A stretch of 64,000 nucleotides of DNA from SKVR01 sp964453995 (GTDB taxonomy: Bacteria; Bacteroidota; Bacteroidia; Bacteroidales; UBA7960): contig CAYVQC010000002.1 of NCBI GenBank assembly GCA_964453995.1, positions 1 through 64,000 on the forward strand, in the 5' to 3' direction. The notes under the pieces are model-generated. The model was not told the DNA's origin and did no database searches. It worked only from the letters and a program-made list of their open reading frames with translations. Position 1 is the stretch's first letter. Each line of letters opens with the position of its first letter. Positions 15,547 through 24,033 of the stretch are shown here, piece after piece. The translations under genes were made by a program, and so were the position numbers.

Positions 15547-17736
15547 TCAGAAAGCTGATCCAGCCAGCACCAGCGCAACTATAGATACCAGCTTCAGCAG
15601 GATATTGAGTGAGGGCCCGGAAGTATCTTTCAGTGGATCACCCACAGTATCGCCTACCACGGAGGCCTTGTGGGCTTCAGAACCTTTGCCGAATTGCTGG
15701 TCGTTGTAGGTAAGACCTTTTTCGATGAGTTTCTTGGCATTGTCCCAGGATCCACCGGCATTGGACTGGAAAATAGCAAACAATACTCCTGAAACGGTAA
15801 CACCTGCAAGCAATCCGCCCAATGCTTCAGCACCCATGGTAAGACCTACAACAACAGGCACTGCAACAGCAATAACACCGGGAAGAATCATCTGCCGCAG
15901 TGCTGCGCGTGTGGAAATGGTAACACATTTCCCATATTCGGGAGAACCTTCAGCATCGTTCATGATCTTTTGATCTTTTTCATTCCACATACTTTGGTGG
16001 GTTCCCTGCTCGCTGTTCTTTTTCATTACTTCAAGAGCCTTTTTAAGAGGTTCGATGGTGTTGAACTGTCGGCGAACCTCTTCGATCATGGATTGCGCAG
16101 CATCACTCACCGCCTTTATGGTAAGGGCAGAAAAAACATAGGGCATCAATGCCCCGATGAAAACTGCGGCCATCACTACTGATTTGGATACGTCGATGGT
16201 TTTGATCTCGGCAGCCGTCATGTAAGCACCAAAAAGGGCGAGTGCAGTAAGGGCTGCAGAACCAATGGCAAATCCTTTTCCAATGGCTGCTGTGGTATTT
16301 CCTACGGCGTCCAGTTTATCGGTTTTTTCGCGCACATCGGCAGGGAGTTCCGACATTTCGGCAATACCGCCTGCATTGTCCGAGATAGGTCCATAAGCAT
16401 CTACAGAAAGCTGAATGCCAAGATTGGCAAGCATACCCACCGCAGCAATGGCAATACCATAAAGACCGCTGAGATGAAACACCAAAACGATAGAAACAGC
16501 TATGGTCAGAATGGGAATGATGGTAGAGAGCATACCAATACCCAAGCCGGAAATGATATTTGTGGCACTTCCTGAAGTGGATTGCCGGGCAATAATTCGT
16601 ACCGGCAGATAGTTGAGCCCGGTGAAGTATTCTGTGGAATAGCCTATGATCAGGCCGGCCACAAGACCCACTACTGAAGCCAGGAAAATATTAAAAGCGG
16701 TAATCTCGCGGGTTGTATCGTAGAGAAGATCCTGGAAAATCCATTTCTCAGGAAGGACATTCATAATGATGAAATAGGAGAAAACGATCATGATGGCAGA
16801 AGAAACAAGCTCACCAATATTGAGCGCTGTTTGGGGGTTTCCGCCTTCTTTTACCCTTACAAAGTATGTTCCTATAATGGAGGCAAAAATACCGGCACCG
16901 GCCAGAAACAAAGGAAGAAGAATGGGAGAAAGGCCAGAAAAGCTATCCATGTCAGAAGTGAAAACAAAAGCGGCACCCAGTACCATGGCAGCAATGATCG
17001 ACCCCACATAAGATTCAAAAAGGTCAGCCCCCATACCAGCCACATCACCTACATTGTCACCCACATTATCAGCCACAGTGGCGGGATTGAGAGGGTGATC
17101 CTCGGGAATCCCGGCTTCTACTTTACCTACAAGGTCGGCACCCACATCAGCAGCTTTGGTAAAAATTCCTCCGCCTACCCTGGAGAATAAGGCAATGGAA
17201 GAAGCTCCGAAAGAAAACCCTGTGATTACCGAAAGGGTTTTATTCAGGTCGTCGCCACTGATTCCAAAGACAGATGTATAGAGGATGAACAGGATGCTTA
17301 ATCCCAGTACTCCCAGACCAACCACGCTCAGGCCCATAACACTCCCGCCGGCAAAGGCCACTTTCAGTGCTTCGTTGAGGCTGGTGCGGGCCGCATTGGT
17401 GGTTCTTACATTGGCCTTGGTGGCAATGCGCAATCCTATAAAACCAGCCAGCCCTGAACAAAAAGCCCCGGCTACAAATGATAAAGCAACCAGGGGATGT
17501 GAGGTTTCTGTATTGGTGGTGAAGGCCAGCAATGCCGCCACCGACACCACAAATATGGCCAGAATCCTATATTCGGCCGTGATGAAAGCCATAGCGCCCT
17601 CCGAAATATAAGCAGCAATTTTTTTCATTTTCTCGCTACCGGCTGGTTGGCGTTTGATCCATGAAGTTTTGAAAAAAGTAAAGATCAAGGCAATAACGCC
17701 AATTACAGGGATAATGTAGATAAGGTAGTTTTCCAT
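15547..17736 (-). CDS. hppA: Membrane-bound ion-pumping pyrophosphatase
   Basis: 729 residues, about 16 membrane segments. It hydrolyses pyrophosphate and pumps H+ and/or Na+ across the inner membrane. The substrate-site motifs are intact: DVGADLVGKVEAGIPEDHPL (198-217), DNVGDNVGDVAGMGADLFES (223-242) and DNAGGIAEM (453-461). The segment GNTTAAIGKGF (479-489) has Ala where K+-independent enzymes have Lys, so this is a K+-dependent type. Many K+-dependent members pump Na+ or both ions, which cannot be settled here. It stands alone between its own terminator and the divergent recR region. Such pumps save energy in anaerobes that recycle biosynthetic pyrophosphate. Confidence 0.96.
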   Translation of the reverse strand: MENYLIYIIPVIGVIALIFTFFKTSWIKRQPAGSEKMKKIAAYISEGAMAFITAEYRILAIFVVSVAALLAFTTNTETSHPLVALSFVAGAFCSGLAGFIGLRIATKANVRTTNAARTSLNEALKVAFAGGSVMGLSVVGLGVLGLSILFILYTSVFGISGDDLNKTLSVITGFSFGASSIALFSRVGGGIFTKAADVGADLVGKVEAGIPEDHPLNPATVADNVGDNVGDVAGMGADLFESYVGSIIAAMVLGAAFVFTSDMDSFSGLSPILLPLFLAGAGIFASIIGTYFVRVKEGGNPQTALNIGELVSSAIMIVFSYFIIMNVLPEKWIFQDLLYDTTREITAFNIFLASVVGLVAGLIIGYSTEYFTGLNYLPVRIIARQSTSGSATNIISGLGIGMLSTIIPILTIAVSIVLVFHLSGLYGIAIAAVGMLANLGIQLSVDAYGPISDNAGGIAEMSELPADVREKTDKLDAVGNTTAAIGKGFAIGSAALTALALFGAYMTAAEIKTIDVSKSVVMAAVFIGALMPYVFSALTIKAVSDAAQSMIEEVRRQFNTIEPLKKALEVMKKNSEQGTHQSMWNEKDQKIMNDAEGSPEYGKCVTISTRAALRQMILPGVIAVAVPVVVGLTMGAEALGGLLAGVTVSGVLFAIFQSNAGGSWDNAKKLIEKGLTYNDQQFGKGSEAHKASVVGDTVGDPLKDTSGPSLNILLKLVSIVALVLAGSAF

Positions 17737-17985
17737 AAAGAGATTTTTTGGAACATTAAGGGTTAATTGATATATTACTAAACTTTGTTTTTCTGGTTAC
17801 AAAAGTTAAAATTAAAAATATTATCCTATAAACCGCAAAAAATATTACCTCAATGGCAAATAAAATAACACGGCTGTTATGCACACCAACAAATTGCTAA
17901 TAACGGCTACCTTTTACATTTGTTCAACAGTGGAGTAGATTTTCTTTAACTTTTTTTCTAAAGCTACCCCTGCATCAATTATTAT

Positions 17986-17993
17986 TATCTTTG
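17986..17993 (+). promoter_or_regulatory. -7 promoter element for recR
   Basis: TATCTTTG matches TAnnTTTG exactly, 28 nt before the recR start codon. The region 19-21 nt upstream is T-rich but has no clear TTG. Confidence 0.55.
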
Positions 17994-18021
17994 ACCGTTT
18001 CATTCATAAACCATTAATCCA

Positions 18022-18651
18022 TTGGAAAACTTTTCATCGAAACTTTTGCAGGCAGCTGTAGATGAATTCTCTAAATTACCGGGCATAGGAAGAAAAACAT
18101 CACTGCGCCTGGTGTTGCACCTGCTCAGGCAAAATGCAGGCGAGGTTGAAGCATTTGCCAGTGCCCTTACAGAATTGAGAAATCATGTGGTTTACTGCAA
18201 AAGATGCCATAACATCAGCGACCAGGAATTTTGCGAGATCTGCAGTTCATCACGAAGAGACAATACCACCATTTGTGTGGTGGAAGATCTTCGCGATGTG
18301 ATCGCTATTGAAAATACAGGCCAGTATCATGGCTTGTATCATGTGCTGGGTGGCGTTATCTCTCCCATGGATGGCATAGGCCCCGATGATCTTCATATCG
18401 ATTCACTCATAACCCGTGTACAGAAAGAGAAAACCCGCGAGATTATTCTTGCCCTCAGTACTACCATGGAAGGCGATACCACCAATTTTTACATTTATCG
18501 CAAACTTCAGGAAACGGAAGTTAAGCTTTCTGCCATTGCCAGGGGGATTTCCATTGGCGATGAGCTGGAATACGCCGATGAGGTTACCCTTGGAAGATCC
18601 ATCCTGAACCGAACTCCCTACCAGGTAAGTTTTACCACCCCCAAAAGATAA
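18022..18651 (+). CDS. recR: Recombination mediator RecR
   Basis: 209 residues starting at a TTG codon; no ATG lies in frame nearby and the N-terminus matches the family (SKLLQAAVDEFSKLPGIGRK, including the helix-hairpin-helix). A C4 zinc finger follows (Cys59, Cys62, Cys71, Cys74), then a Toprim domain (CVVEDLRDVIAIENTGQY). RecR works with RecO and RecF to load RecA on gapped DNA. The GT2 gene starts 8 nt after the stop, so the two share a message. Confidence 0.96.
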   Translation: MENFSSKLLQAAVDEFSKLPGIGRKTSLRLVLHLLRQNAGEVEAFASALTELRNHVVYCKRCHNISDQEFCEICSSSRRDNTTICVVEDLRDVIAIENTGQYHGLYHVLGGVISPMDGIGPDDLHIDSLITRVQKEKTREIILALSTTMEGDTTNFYIYRKLQETEVKLSAIARGISIGDELEYADEVTLGRSILNRTPYQVSFTTPKR

Positions 18652-18659
18652 ACCCTGCC

Positions 18660-20621
18660 ATGAAGCTTTCTGTAATAATTGTCAATTATAATGTAAAGTA
18701 TTTCCTGGAACAGTGTCTGAAGTCGGTTTTTATTTCGGGTAAGAACCTTACTATGGAAGTATTTGTGGTTGACAACAATTCGGTAGATGGCTCAGTACAA
18801 ATGGTCCGGGAGAAGTTTCCGCAGGTAAAACTCATCGCCAACAAGGAAAACACAGGTTTTAGCCGGGCCAACAACCAGGCAATAAAAATCTCACAAGGAG
18901 AATATGTATTGCTGCTCAATCCTGATACCGTAGTAGAAGATGATACCTTTGAAAAAGTGGTTGCTTTTATGGATAAAACCCCTGACGCCGGTGGGCTTGG
19001 GGTGAAAATGATTGATGGCAAGGGAGTTTTCCTTCCGGAGTCAAAACGAGGGTTACCCACTCCTGCCGTGGCTTTTTACAAGATCTTTGGCTTGTCGGCT
19101 TTGTTCCCCCGTTCAAAGATCTTTGGAAAATACCACCTGGGATACCTGGACAGTGAAAAGATACATAAAGTAGAAATTCTCTCGGGTGCATTCATGCTCA
19201 TGAGAAAATCAGTGCTGGAAAAAACGGGATATCTTGATGAAACCTTTTTCATGTATGGGGAGGATATTGACCTTTCCTACCGTATTCTGCAGGCAGGCTA
19301 TAAAAACTATTATTTCCCCGAAACGCGCATCATCCATTACAAGGGAGAAAGCACCAAGAAGAGCAGTATCAACTACGTGTTTGTGTTCTACAATGCGATG
19401 ATCATCTTTGCCCGCAAGCATTTTTCGAAACACAACGCCAGTGTGTTTTCTTTTCTTATCAATATTGCCATTTATTTCAGAGCCTTCCTGGCCATTATCA
19501 GTCGCTTTGTAAGGCGTATTATTACGCCGCTGTTTGATGCAGCGGTGATCTTTACCGGCTTTATTTTTATCAAAGACTACTGGGAAACTCATGTGCTTGA
19601 ATTTGAGCGAAGCTATTACCCCCCTGAATTTATCTCCATTTTTGTACCGGCCTATATCGTGGTATGGCTGTTTTCGGTTTATATCAGCGGCGGATACGAC
19701 AAACCTACAAAGCTTTTCCGCATTGTGCGGGGCATTGGATTGGGTACAGTAGTCATCCTTGTGATTTTTGCCCTGCTTCCGGTTTCCATGAGGTTTTCCA
19801 GGGGGCTTATCTTGCTGGGAAGTCTCTGGTCTCTTATCAGCATGCTGCTAACGCGCATAGTCTGGCATTTGATCAGATATAAAAACCTCAATATTGGCAG
19901 CCAATCCAACAAACGCATCGCCATAATAGGCCAGGATTCGGAGCCCGAGCGGGTAGCTATGATGCTCAGGCAAAGTGGCAGCAATGCTTTTATCGGGTTG
20001 GTAAGCACAGGCAATACGGTTTCTGAAAAGACAGGTTATCTGGGCAACCTGGCGCAACTGACAGAAATCATAGAGGTTTATAACATTAACGAACTGATAT
20101 TCTGTGCCAGTGAGATCTCCTCGCAAACCATTATCTCCCATATGTCGGGCCTCAAGGACAAACCCGTAAGCTTCAAGATCGCCCCCCCACAAAGTCTTTT
20201 TATCATTGGCAGCAACTCTATCGATACCTTTGGCGATTTCTTTACCGTTGACATTAACACCATCAATCAAACGGCAAACAAAAGAAACAAGCGGTTTTTT
20301 GATCTCATGATATGCGGTTTTCTTATCATCACACTGCCCTTTCAGCTCATTGTAGTAAAGAACAGGCTGGGGCTGCTGAAAAACATTATTAAAGTGTTTT
20401 TTGGACAAAAGACCTGGGTGGGCTACAACCCAAAGGTAAACAACTCGCAACTGCCGTCTTTGAAAAATGCAGTACTGAACCCCGCCGACATGTTCGCCCA
20501 CAAAACCCTGGATCCCTCTACCCTGCTCAACCTCAACACACTTTATGCAAAAGACTTCAGACTCGAAAATGATTTTAAGATCATTCGCAAGGGCTATCGC
20601 AACCTGGGCAGAACCAGTTAA
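18660..20621 (+). CDS. GT2 glycosyltransferase fused to a degenerate polyprenyl-phosphate sugar transferase-like part
   Basis: 653 residues. Residues 1-240 are a family 2 glycosyltransferase of the rhamnosyltransferase (WbbL-like) type, with VDNNSVDGS (37-45), NPDT (88-91) and an acidic GEDIDLSYR motif (200-208). Membrane segments follow at about 265-285, 290-305, 325-345, 360-378 and 383-400. Residues about 418-530 look like the CoA-binding/Rossmann part found in WcaJ/PglC-type initiating sugar transferases (KRIAIIGQDSE), then another membrane helix after RFFDLM and the phrase QKTWVGYNP. The catalytic core that normally lies between these last two elements is missing. The likely role is cell-surface polysaccharide synthesis. 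The start is 8 nt after recR. Confidence 0.85.
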   Translation: MKLSVIIVNYNVKYFLEQCLKSVFISGKNLTMEVFVVDNNSVDGSVQMVREKFPQVKLIANKENTGFSRANNQAIKISQGEYVLLLNPDTVVEDDTFEKVVAFMDKTPDAGGLGVKMIDGKGVFLPESKRGLPTPAVAFYKIFGLSALFPRSKIFGKYHLGYLDSEKIHKVEILSGAFMLMRKSVLEKTGYLDETFFMYGEDIDLSYRILQAGYKNYYFPETRIIHYKGESTKKSSINYVFVFYNAMIIFARKHFSKHNASVFSFLINIAIYFRAFLAIISRFVRRIITPLFDAAVIFTGFIFIKDYWETHVLEFERSYYPPEFISIFVPAYIVVWLFSVYISGGYDKPTKLFRIVRGIGLGTVVILVIFALLPVSMRFSRGLILLGSLWSLISMLLTRIVWHLIRYKNLNIGSQSNKRIAIIGQDSEPERVAMMLRQSGSNAFIGLVSTGNTVSEKTGYLGNLAQLTEIIEVYNINELIFCASEISSQTIISHMSGLKDKPVSFKIAPPQSLFIIGSNSIDTFGDFFTVDINTINQTANKRNKRFFDLMICGFLIITLPFQLIVVKNRLGLLKNIIKVFFGQKTWVGYNPKVNNSQLPSLKNAVLNPADMFAHKTLDPSTLLNLNTLYAKDFRLENDFKIIRKGYRNLGRTS

Positions 20622-20736
20622 AACTTCCTCAATTGGGTTATATATGTAAAAAGTTTAAACATTCTCATTGCAGAATTGTTGAAGGATTGGTTTCAGCAAT
20701 TCCTTTGCCGGAAGTATTGCAGAAAATAATAATTAG

Positions 20737-20744
20737 TAATTTTG
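20737..20744 (+). promoter_or_regulatory. -7 element upstream of the E2 gene
   Basis: TAATTTTG matches TAnnTTTG; a TTG lies 17 nt upstream (20717-20719), slightly closer than usual. The start codon is 51 nt downstream. Confidence 0.4.
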
Positions 20745-20795
20745 AATCATTGAACAAAGAATATAATACATACAGCAGACAAAAGAACTTTTTTC

Positions 20796-22121
20796 ATGGC
20801 ACAGTTTAACATTACAATGCCCAGGCTGGGTGAAGGTATTACAGAAGCGACAATAACAAAATGGCTCAAAAAACCCGGAGATCACATTGCTGAGGAAGAA
20901 CCTCTTGCTGAGATTGCCACCGATAAAGTGGATTCTGAGATCCCTTCACCGGTGAGTGGGACCCTTAGTGAGTTGTTGTTTGCAGAAGGAGAAACAGTGG
21001 AAGTTGACCAGGTGATAGCCCGCGTTGCCACAGCAGGAGCTGCAGAAGAAACACCGTCAGAAACAGCCCCCGCAAAAAAAGAAGAGAACCAGCCCGGCAA
21101 AGAAAAAACTTCTGCCTCTGCGCCCAAAGAGAAAGTTCATACCAGTGAACTCATCATGGCTGGAGAAATGTCTTCCAGAGGAGCATCCGGAAGGTTTTAC
21201 TCTCCCCTGGTGCGCAATATTGCCAAACAGGAAGGAATTTCTTCTGAGGAACTTGATCGTGTAGAGGGCACTGGCAAAGATGGCCGGGTAACCAAAGACG
21301 ATTTGCTGGAATACCTAAAAACCAGGACAGCAAAAACCACAGTGCCCGGTCCTGAAAAAACCATTGAAAAAGCAGCCAAAACAGTGCATACGCCCGAAGT
21401 GAAAGCAGCCGAAGGAGACGAGATTATTACCATGAGCCGTATGCGCAAACTGATTGTGGATCATATGGTTGCTTCTGAAGACACCAGCGTGCATGTTACA
21501 TCGGTAATTGAGATTGATGTAACCAACCTGGTTAACTGGAGAAACAAACACAAGAAGATTTTCGAACAACGCGAAGGCATGAAGCTCACTTTTACGCCCA
21601 TCTTTGTATGGGCAGTGGCAAAAATGCTCAGGGACTATCCCATGCTCAATTCCAGTGTGAGTGGCGATAAGATCATCATGCGAAAAAACATAAATATAGG
21701 TATGGCCACTGCTTTGCCCGATGGCAACCTTATAGTACCCGTTATCAGGAATGCTGACCATAAGAGCCTGCTGGGCCTTGCCGGAAGTGTAAACGATCTT
21801 GCCAATAGGGCGCGCAACAACAAACTGCTACCCGATGAGATCCAGGGAGGCACCTTTACCCTTACCAATGTAGGCTCCTTCGACACCATCTTTGCCACCC
21901 CCATCATCAACCAGCCACAGGTGGCCATCCTGGCTGTGGGTGCCATCAAGAAAAAACCGGTAGTGCTTGAAACAGAACATGGCGACACCATTGCCATACG
22001 CAGTACCATGTACCTGTCCATGTCTTACGATCATCGCATCATTGATGGTGCCATGGGTGGAATGGCACTGAAAAGAATTGGTGAATACCTCCAAAACTGG
22101 GATATACAAACAACGGTATAA
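20796..22121 (+). CDS. 2-oxoacid dehydrogenase E2 component (dihydrolipoamide acyltransferase)
   Basis: 441 residues with a single N-terminal lipoyl domain (TDKVDSE; lipoylated Lys44), an Ala/Pro/Lys-rich linker (about 80-125), a peripheral subunit-binding domain (about 133-170: YSPLVRNIAKQEGISSEELD), a second linker and the catalytic acyltransferase domain (about 210-441) with the active-site motif DHRIIDG (His413). It transfers the acyl group from lipoate to CoA in a pyruvate, branched-chain or 2-oxoglutarate dehydrogenase complex. No E1 or E3 gene is adjacent, so the substrate is open; in Bacteroidota such lone E2 genes are usually of the branched-chain/pyruvate kind. Confidence 0.92.
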   Translation: MAQFNITMPRLGEGITEATITKWLKKPGDHIAEEEPLAEIATDKVDSEIPSPVSGTLSELLFAEGETVEVDQVIARVATAGAAEETPSETAPAKKEENQPGKEKTSASAPKEKVHTSELIMAGEMSSRGASGRFYSPLVRNIAKQEGISSEELDRVEGTGKDGRVTKDDLLEYLKTRTAKTTVPGPEKTIEKAAKTVHTPEVKAAEGDEIITMSRMRKLIVDHMVASEDTSVHVTSVIEIDVTNLVNWRNKHKKIFEQREGMKLTFTPIFVWAVAKMLRDYPMLNSSVSGDKIIMRKNINIGMATALPDGNLIVPVIRNADHKSLLGLAGSVNDLANRARNNKLLPDEIQGGTFTLTNVGSFDTIFATPIINQPQVAILAVGAIKKKPVVLETEHGDTIAIRSTMYLSMSYDHRIIDGAMGGMALKRIGEYLQNWDIQTTV

Positions 22122-22422
22122 CAGGATTCGGTAGCGATTAAAAACCGCTGTTCAAAGCAAAATACATCACCACTGCCAGGTGCTTCCCTCCGGTTGTTAT
22201 CAGGGATTTCATCCGGTGGCCGCATGCTTTACCGGTTTGTTGAAGTATATTTTTCCGCTTAAGATTTACTATCACTCTTCGAGGCAACCCACAAAGACCT
22301 TTTGCAGTTGTGGGTTGCTGCTATAGTATCTATCCTGCAATTAAAACTTCCTCTGTATCCCCCTTTTGTTTTTATTTTCTTAATTTCGCACAGAACAAAT
22401 AGAAAACAAAAAAACCCTTTTC
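22122..22422. other. Intergenic region upstream of the exonuclease gene
   Basis: About 300 nt with no gene. The only structure seen is a perfect 11-bp hairpin at 22284-22318 (GCAACCCACAA with its complement, loop of 13 nt). It lacks a T-run, so it is not a standard terminator for the E2 gene. Confidence 0.5.
22284..22318. repeat. Perfect 11-bp hairpin
   Basis: Arms 22284-22294 and 22308-22318 pair perfectly. It lies about 165 nt after the E2 stop and 105 nt before the exonuclease start. Function unknown; a leader element or message-end structure are both possible. Confidence 0.45.
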
Positions 22423-23250
22423 ATGCAACTCAATTTAAAGCGCCCCCTTGCCTTTTTCGACATCGAAAGTACCGGTACCAATGTAGTAAAAGACAGGATC
22501 GTGGAGATCTGTATCTTTAAAGTGATGCCCGATGGCACAACAGAAACCCGGCTCAGAAGGATCAACCCGGGAATCCCTATTCCACCGGAGGTTACTGCCA
22601 TCCATGGCATATCTGATGCCGATGTGACCAACGAGCCAAGTTTTAAAAAAATCGCCCGCTCACTGAATGATCTGCTTAAAGATTGTGACCTGGCTGGTTA
22701 CAATTCCAATAAGTTTGATGTGCCAATGCTCATTGAAGAATTTCTAAGATCCAATATCGACTTCAGCCTCAAGAACCGCAATCTTATTGATGTGCAGAAC
22801 ATATTCCATAAAATGGAACCCCGCACCCTAAAAGCAGCCTACAAATTTTACTGCAACAAAGAACTGGTAGATGCCCACACCGCAGAAGCCGACACCATTG
22901 CTACCTATGAGATACTGTTGTCGCAACTGCAACGATATGAAAATACACCCTACGAAGACAACGAAGGAAACATCAGTACTCCGGTACAAAACGATATGAA
23001 GGCACTTTATGAGTTCTCCTACAACCATCGCAATGTTGACCTGGTAGGGCACATTGTTTTTAATGCCCATGGGCAGGAAACCTTCAATTTTGGCAAACAT
23101 AAAGGGAAAACCCTGGAAGAAGTATTCAACAAAGAAGCACAATACTACGACTGGATGATGAATGCAGACTTTCCTCTCTCTACCAAAAATGTGATCAAGG
23201 AAGTAAGATTCAGATCACTGGAAAATTCAAATATGATACTCAGGAAATAA
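22423..23250 (+). CDS. DnaQ-like 3'-5' exonuclease with ExoX-type C-terminal domain
   Basis: 275 residues. An RNase T/DnaQ fold (about 8-180) has the DEDDh metal-binding motifs: FFDIEST (Asp13, Glu15), the NSNKFDVPML segment and HTAEADT (His and Asp of motif III). The C-terminal 45 residues (NFGKHKGKTLEEV, YYDWMMNADFP) match the small domain that ends exodeoxyribonuclease X. It should degrade DNA from 3' ends during repair or proofreading. It is not the replicative epsilon subunit with certainty; the ExoX tail argues for a repair nuclease. The FAH-family gene follows after 14 nt. Confidence 0.88.
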   Translation: MQLNLKRPLAFFDIESTGTNVVKDRIVEICIFKVMPDGTTETRLRRINPGIPIPPEVTAIHGISDADVTNEPSFKKIARSLNDLLKDCDLAGYNSNKFDVPMLIEEFLRSNIDFSLKNRNLIDVQNIFHKMEPRTLKAAYKFYCNKELVDAHTAEADTIATYEILLSQLQRYENTPYEDNEGNISTPVQNDMKALYEFSYNHRNVDLVGHIVFNAHGQETFNFGKHKGKTLEEVFNKEAQYYDWMMNADFPLSTKNVIKEVRFRSLENSNMILRK

Positions 23251-23264
23251 TCAACCCCTTACTG

Positions 23265-23876
23265 ATGAAGATAATTTGTATTGGGAGAAATTACATCGAA
23301 CACGCCCACGAACTCAACAATCCAGTACCTGCCGATCCTGTTTTCTTCCTGAAACCAGAAACAGCCCTCATCAGGGCCGGCCTGCCCTTTTATTATCCCG
23401 ATTTTTCTTCCGATGTGCATTACGAAGTTGAGCTCGTACTGCGTATCTGCAAAGTGGGAAAACATATCGGTGAAAGATTTGCCCATAGCTACTATGACGC
23501 AATAGGCATTGGTATTGATTTTACCGCACGCGATGTGCAAAGCATTTGCAAAAAAAAAGGGCTTCCCTGGGAAATTGCCAAAGCCTTCGATGGTTCGGCT
23601 CCCGTAAGCAAATTCATTCCCAAAGAAGATTTTGCCGATGTGTATGATATTAATTTTTCCCTCAACAAGAATGGTCAGCAAGTTCAAAAAGGAAATTCAG
23701 GAATGATGATCTTCAATTTTGACAAACTCATTTCTTATGTTTCGAAATTTATCACCCTGAAAATAGGAGATTACCTGTTTACCGGAACCCCCGCAGGGGT
23801 TGGTCCTGTGGTAAAGGAAGATACACTGGAAGCATTTCTTGAACAACGATCAATGCTCAAAATCAATATCAAATAA
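23265..23876 (+). CDS. Fumarylacetoacetate hydrolase (FAH) family protein
   Basis: 203 residues covering the short FAH fold (IGRNYIEHAHELNN at the start, YEVELVLRI with the metal-binding Glu pair, GIDFTARDVQ, GDYLFTGTPAGVGPV). Members cleave C-C bonds of 2,4-dioxo acids or decarboxylate oxaloacetate (FAHD1-like). The size and the closing motif are typical of the FAHD1/YcgM group. The substrate cannot be read. It starts 14 nt after the exonuclease gene. Confidence 0.9.
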   Translation: MKIICIGRNYIEHAHELNNPVPADPVFFLKPETALIRAGLPFYYPDFSSDVHYEVELVLRICKVGKHIGERFAHSYYDAIGIGIDFTARDVQSICKKKGLPWEIAKAFDGSAPVSKFIPKEDFADVYDINFSLNKNGQQVQKGNSGMMIFNFDKLISYVSKFITLKIGDYLFTGTPAGVGPVVKEDTLEAFLEQRSMLKINIK

Positions 23877-24033
23877 TTATTAATACGTATAGTTTTTTTC
23901 CGTAAAACTTGTACAATTCCCACAAAAATTAACACCACCTTTAGCCTCTGGAAATTAACAGATTTTTCAACATCTGTTTCATTTTTAAAGAAAAAACCAT
24001 AATGCTAAAGGATAAACAATAAAACAGGAATTT

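Noticed and set aside
22284..22318. Hairpin as terminator of the E2 gene
   Set aside because: No T-run follows and it is about 165 nt past the stop, so it was listed only as a hairpin.
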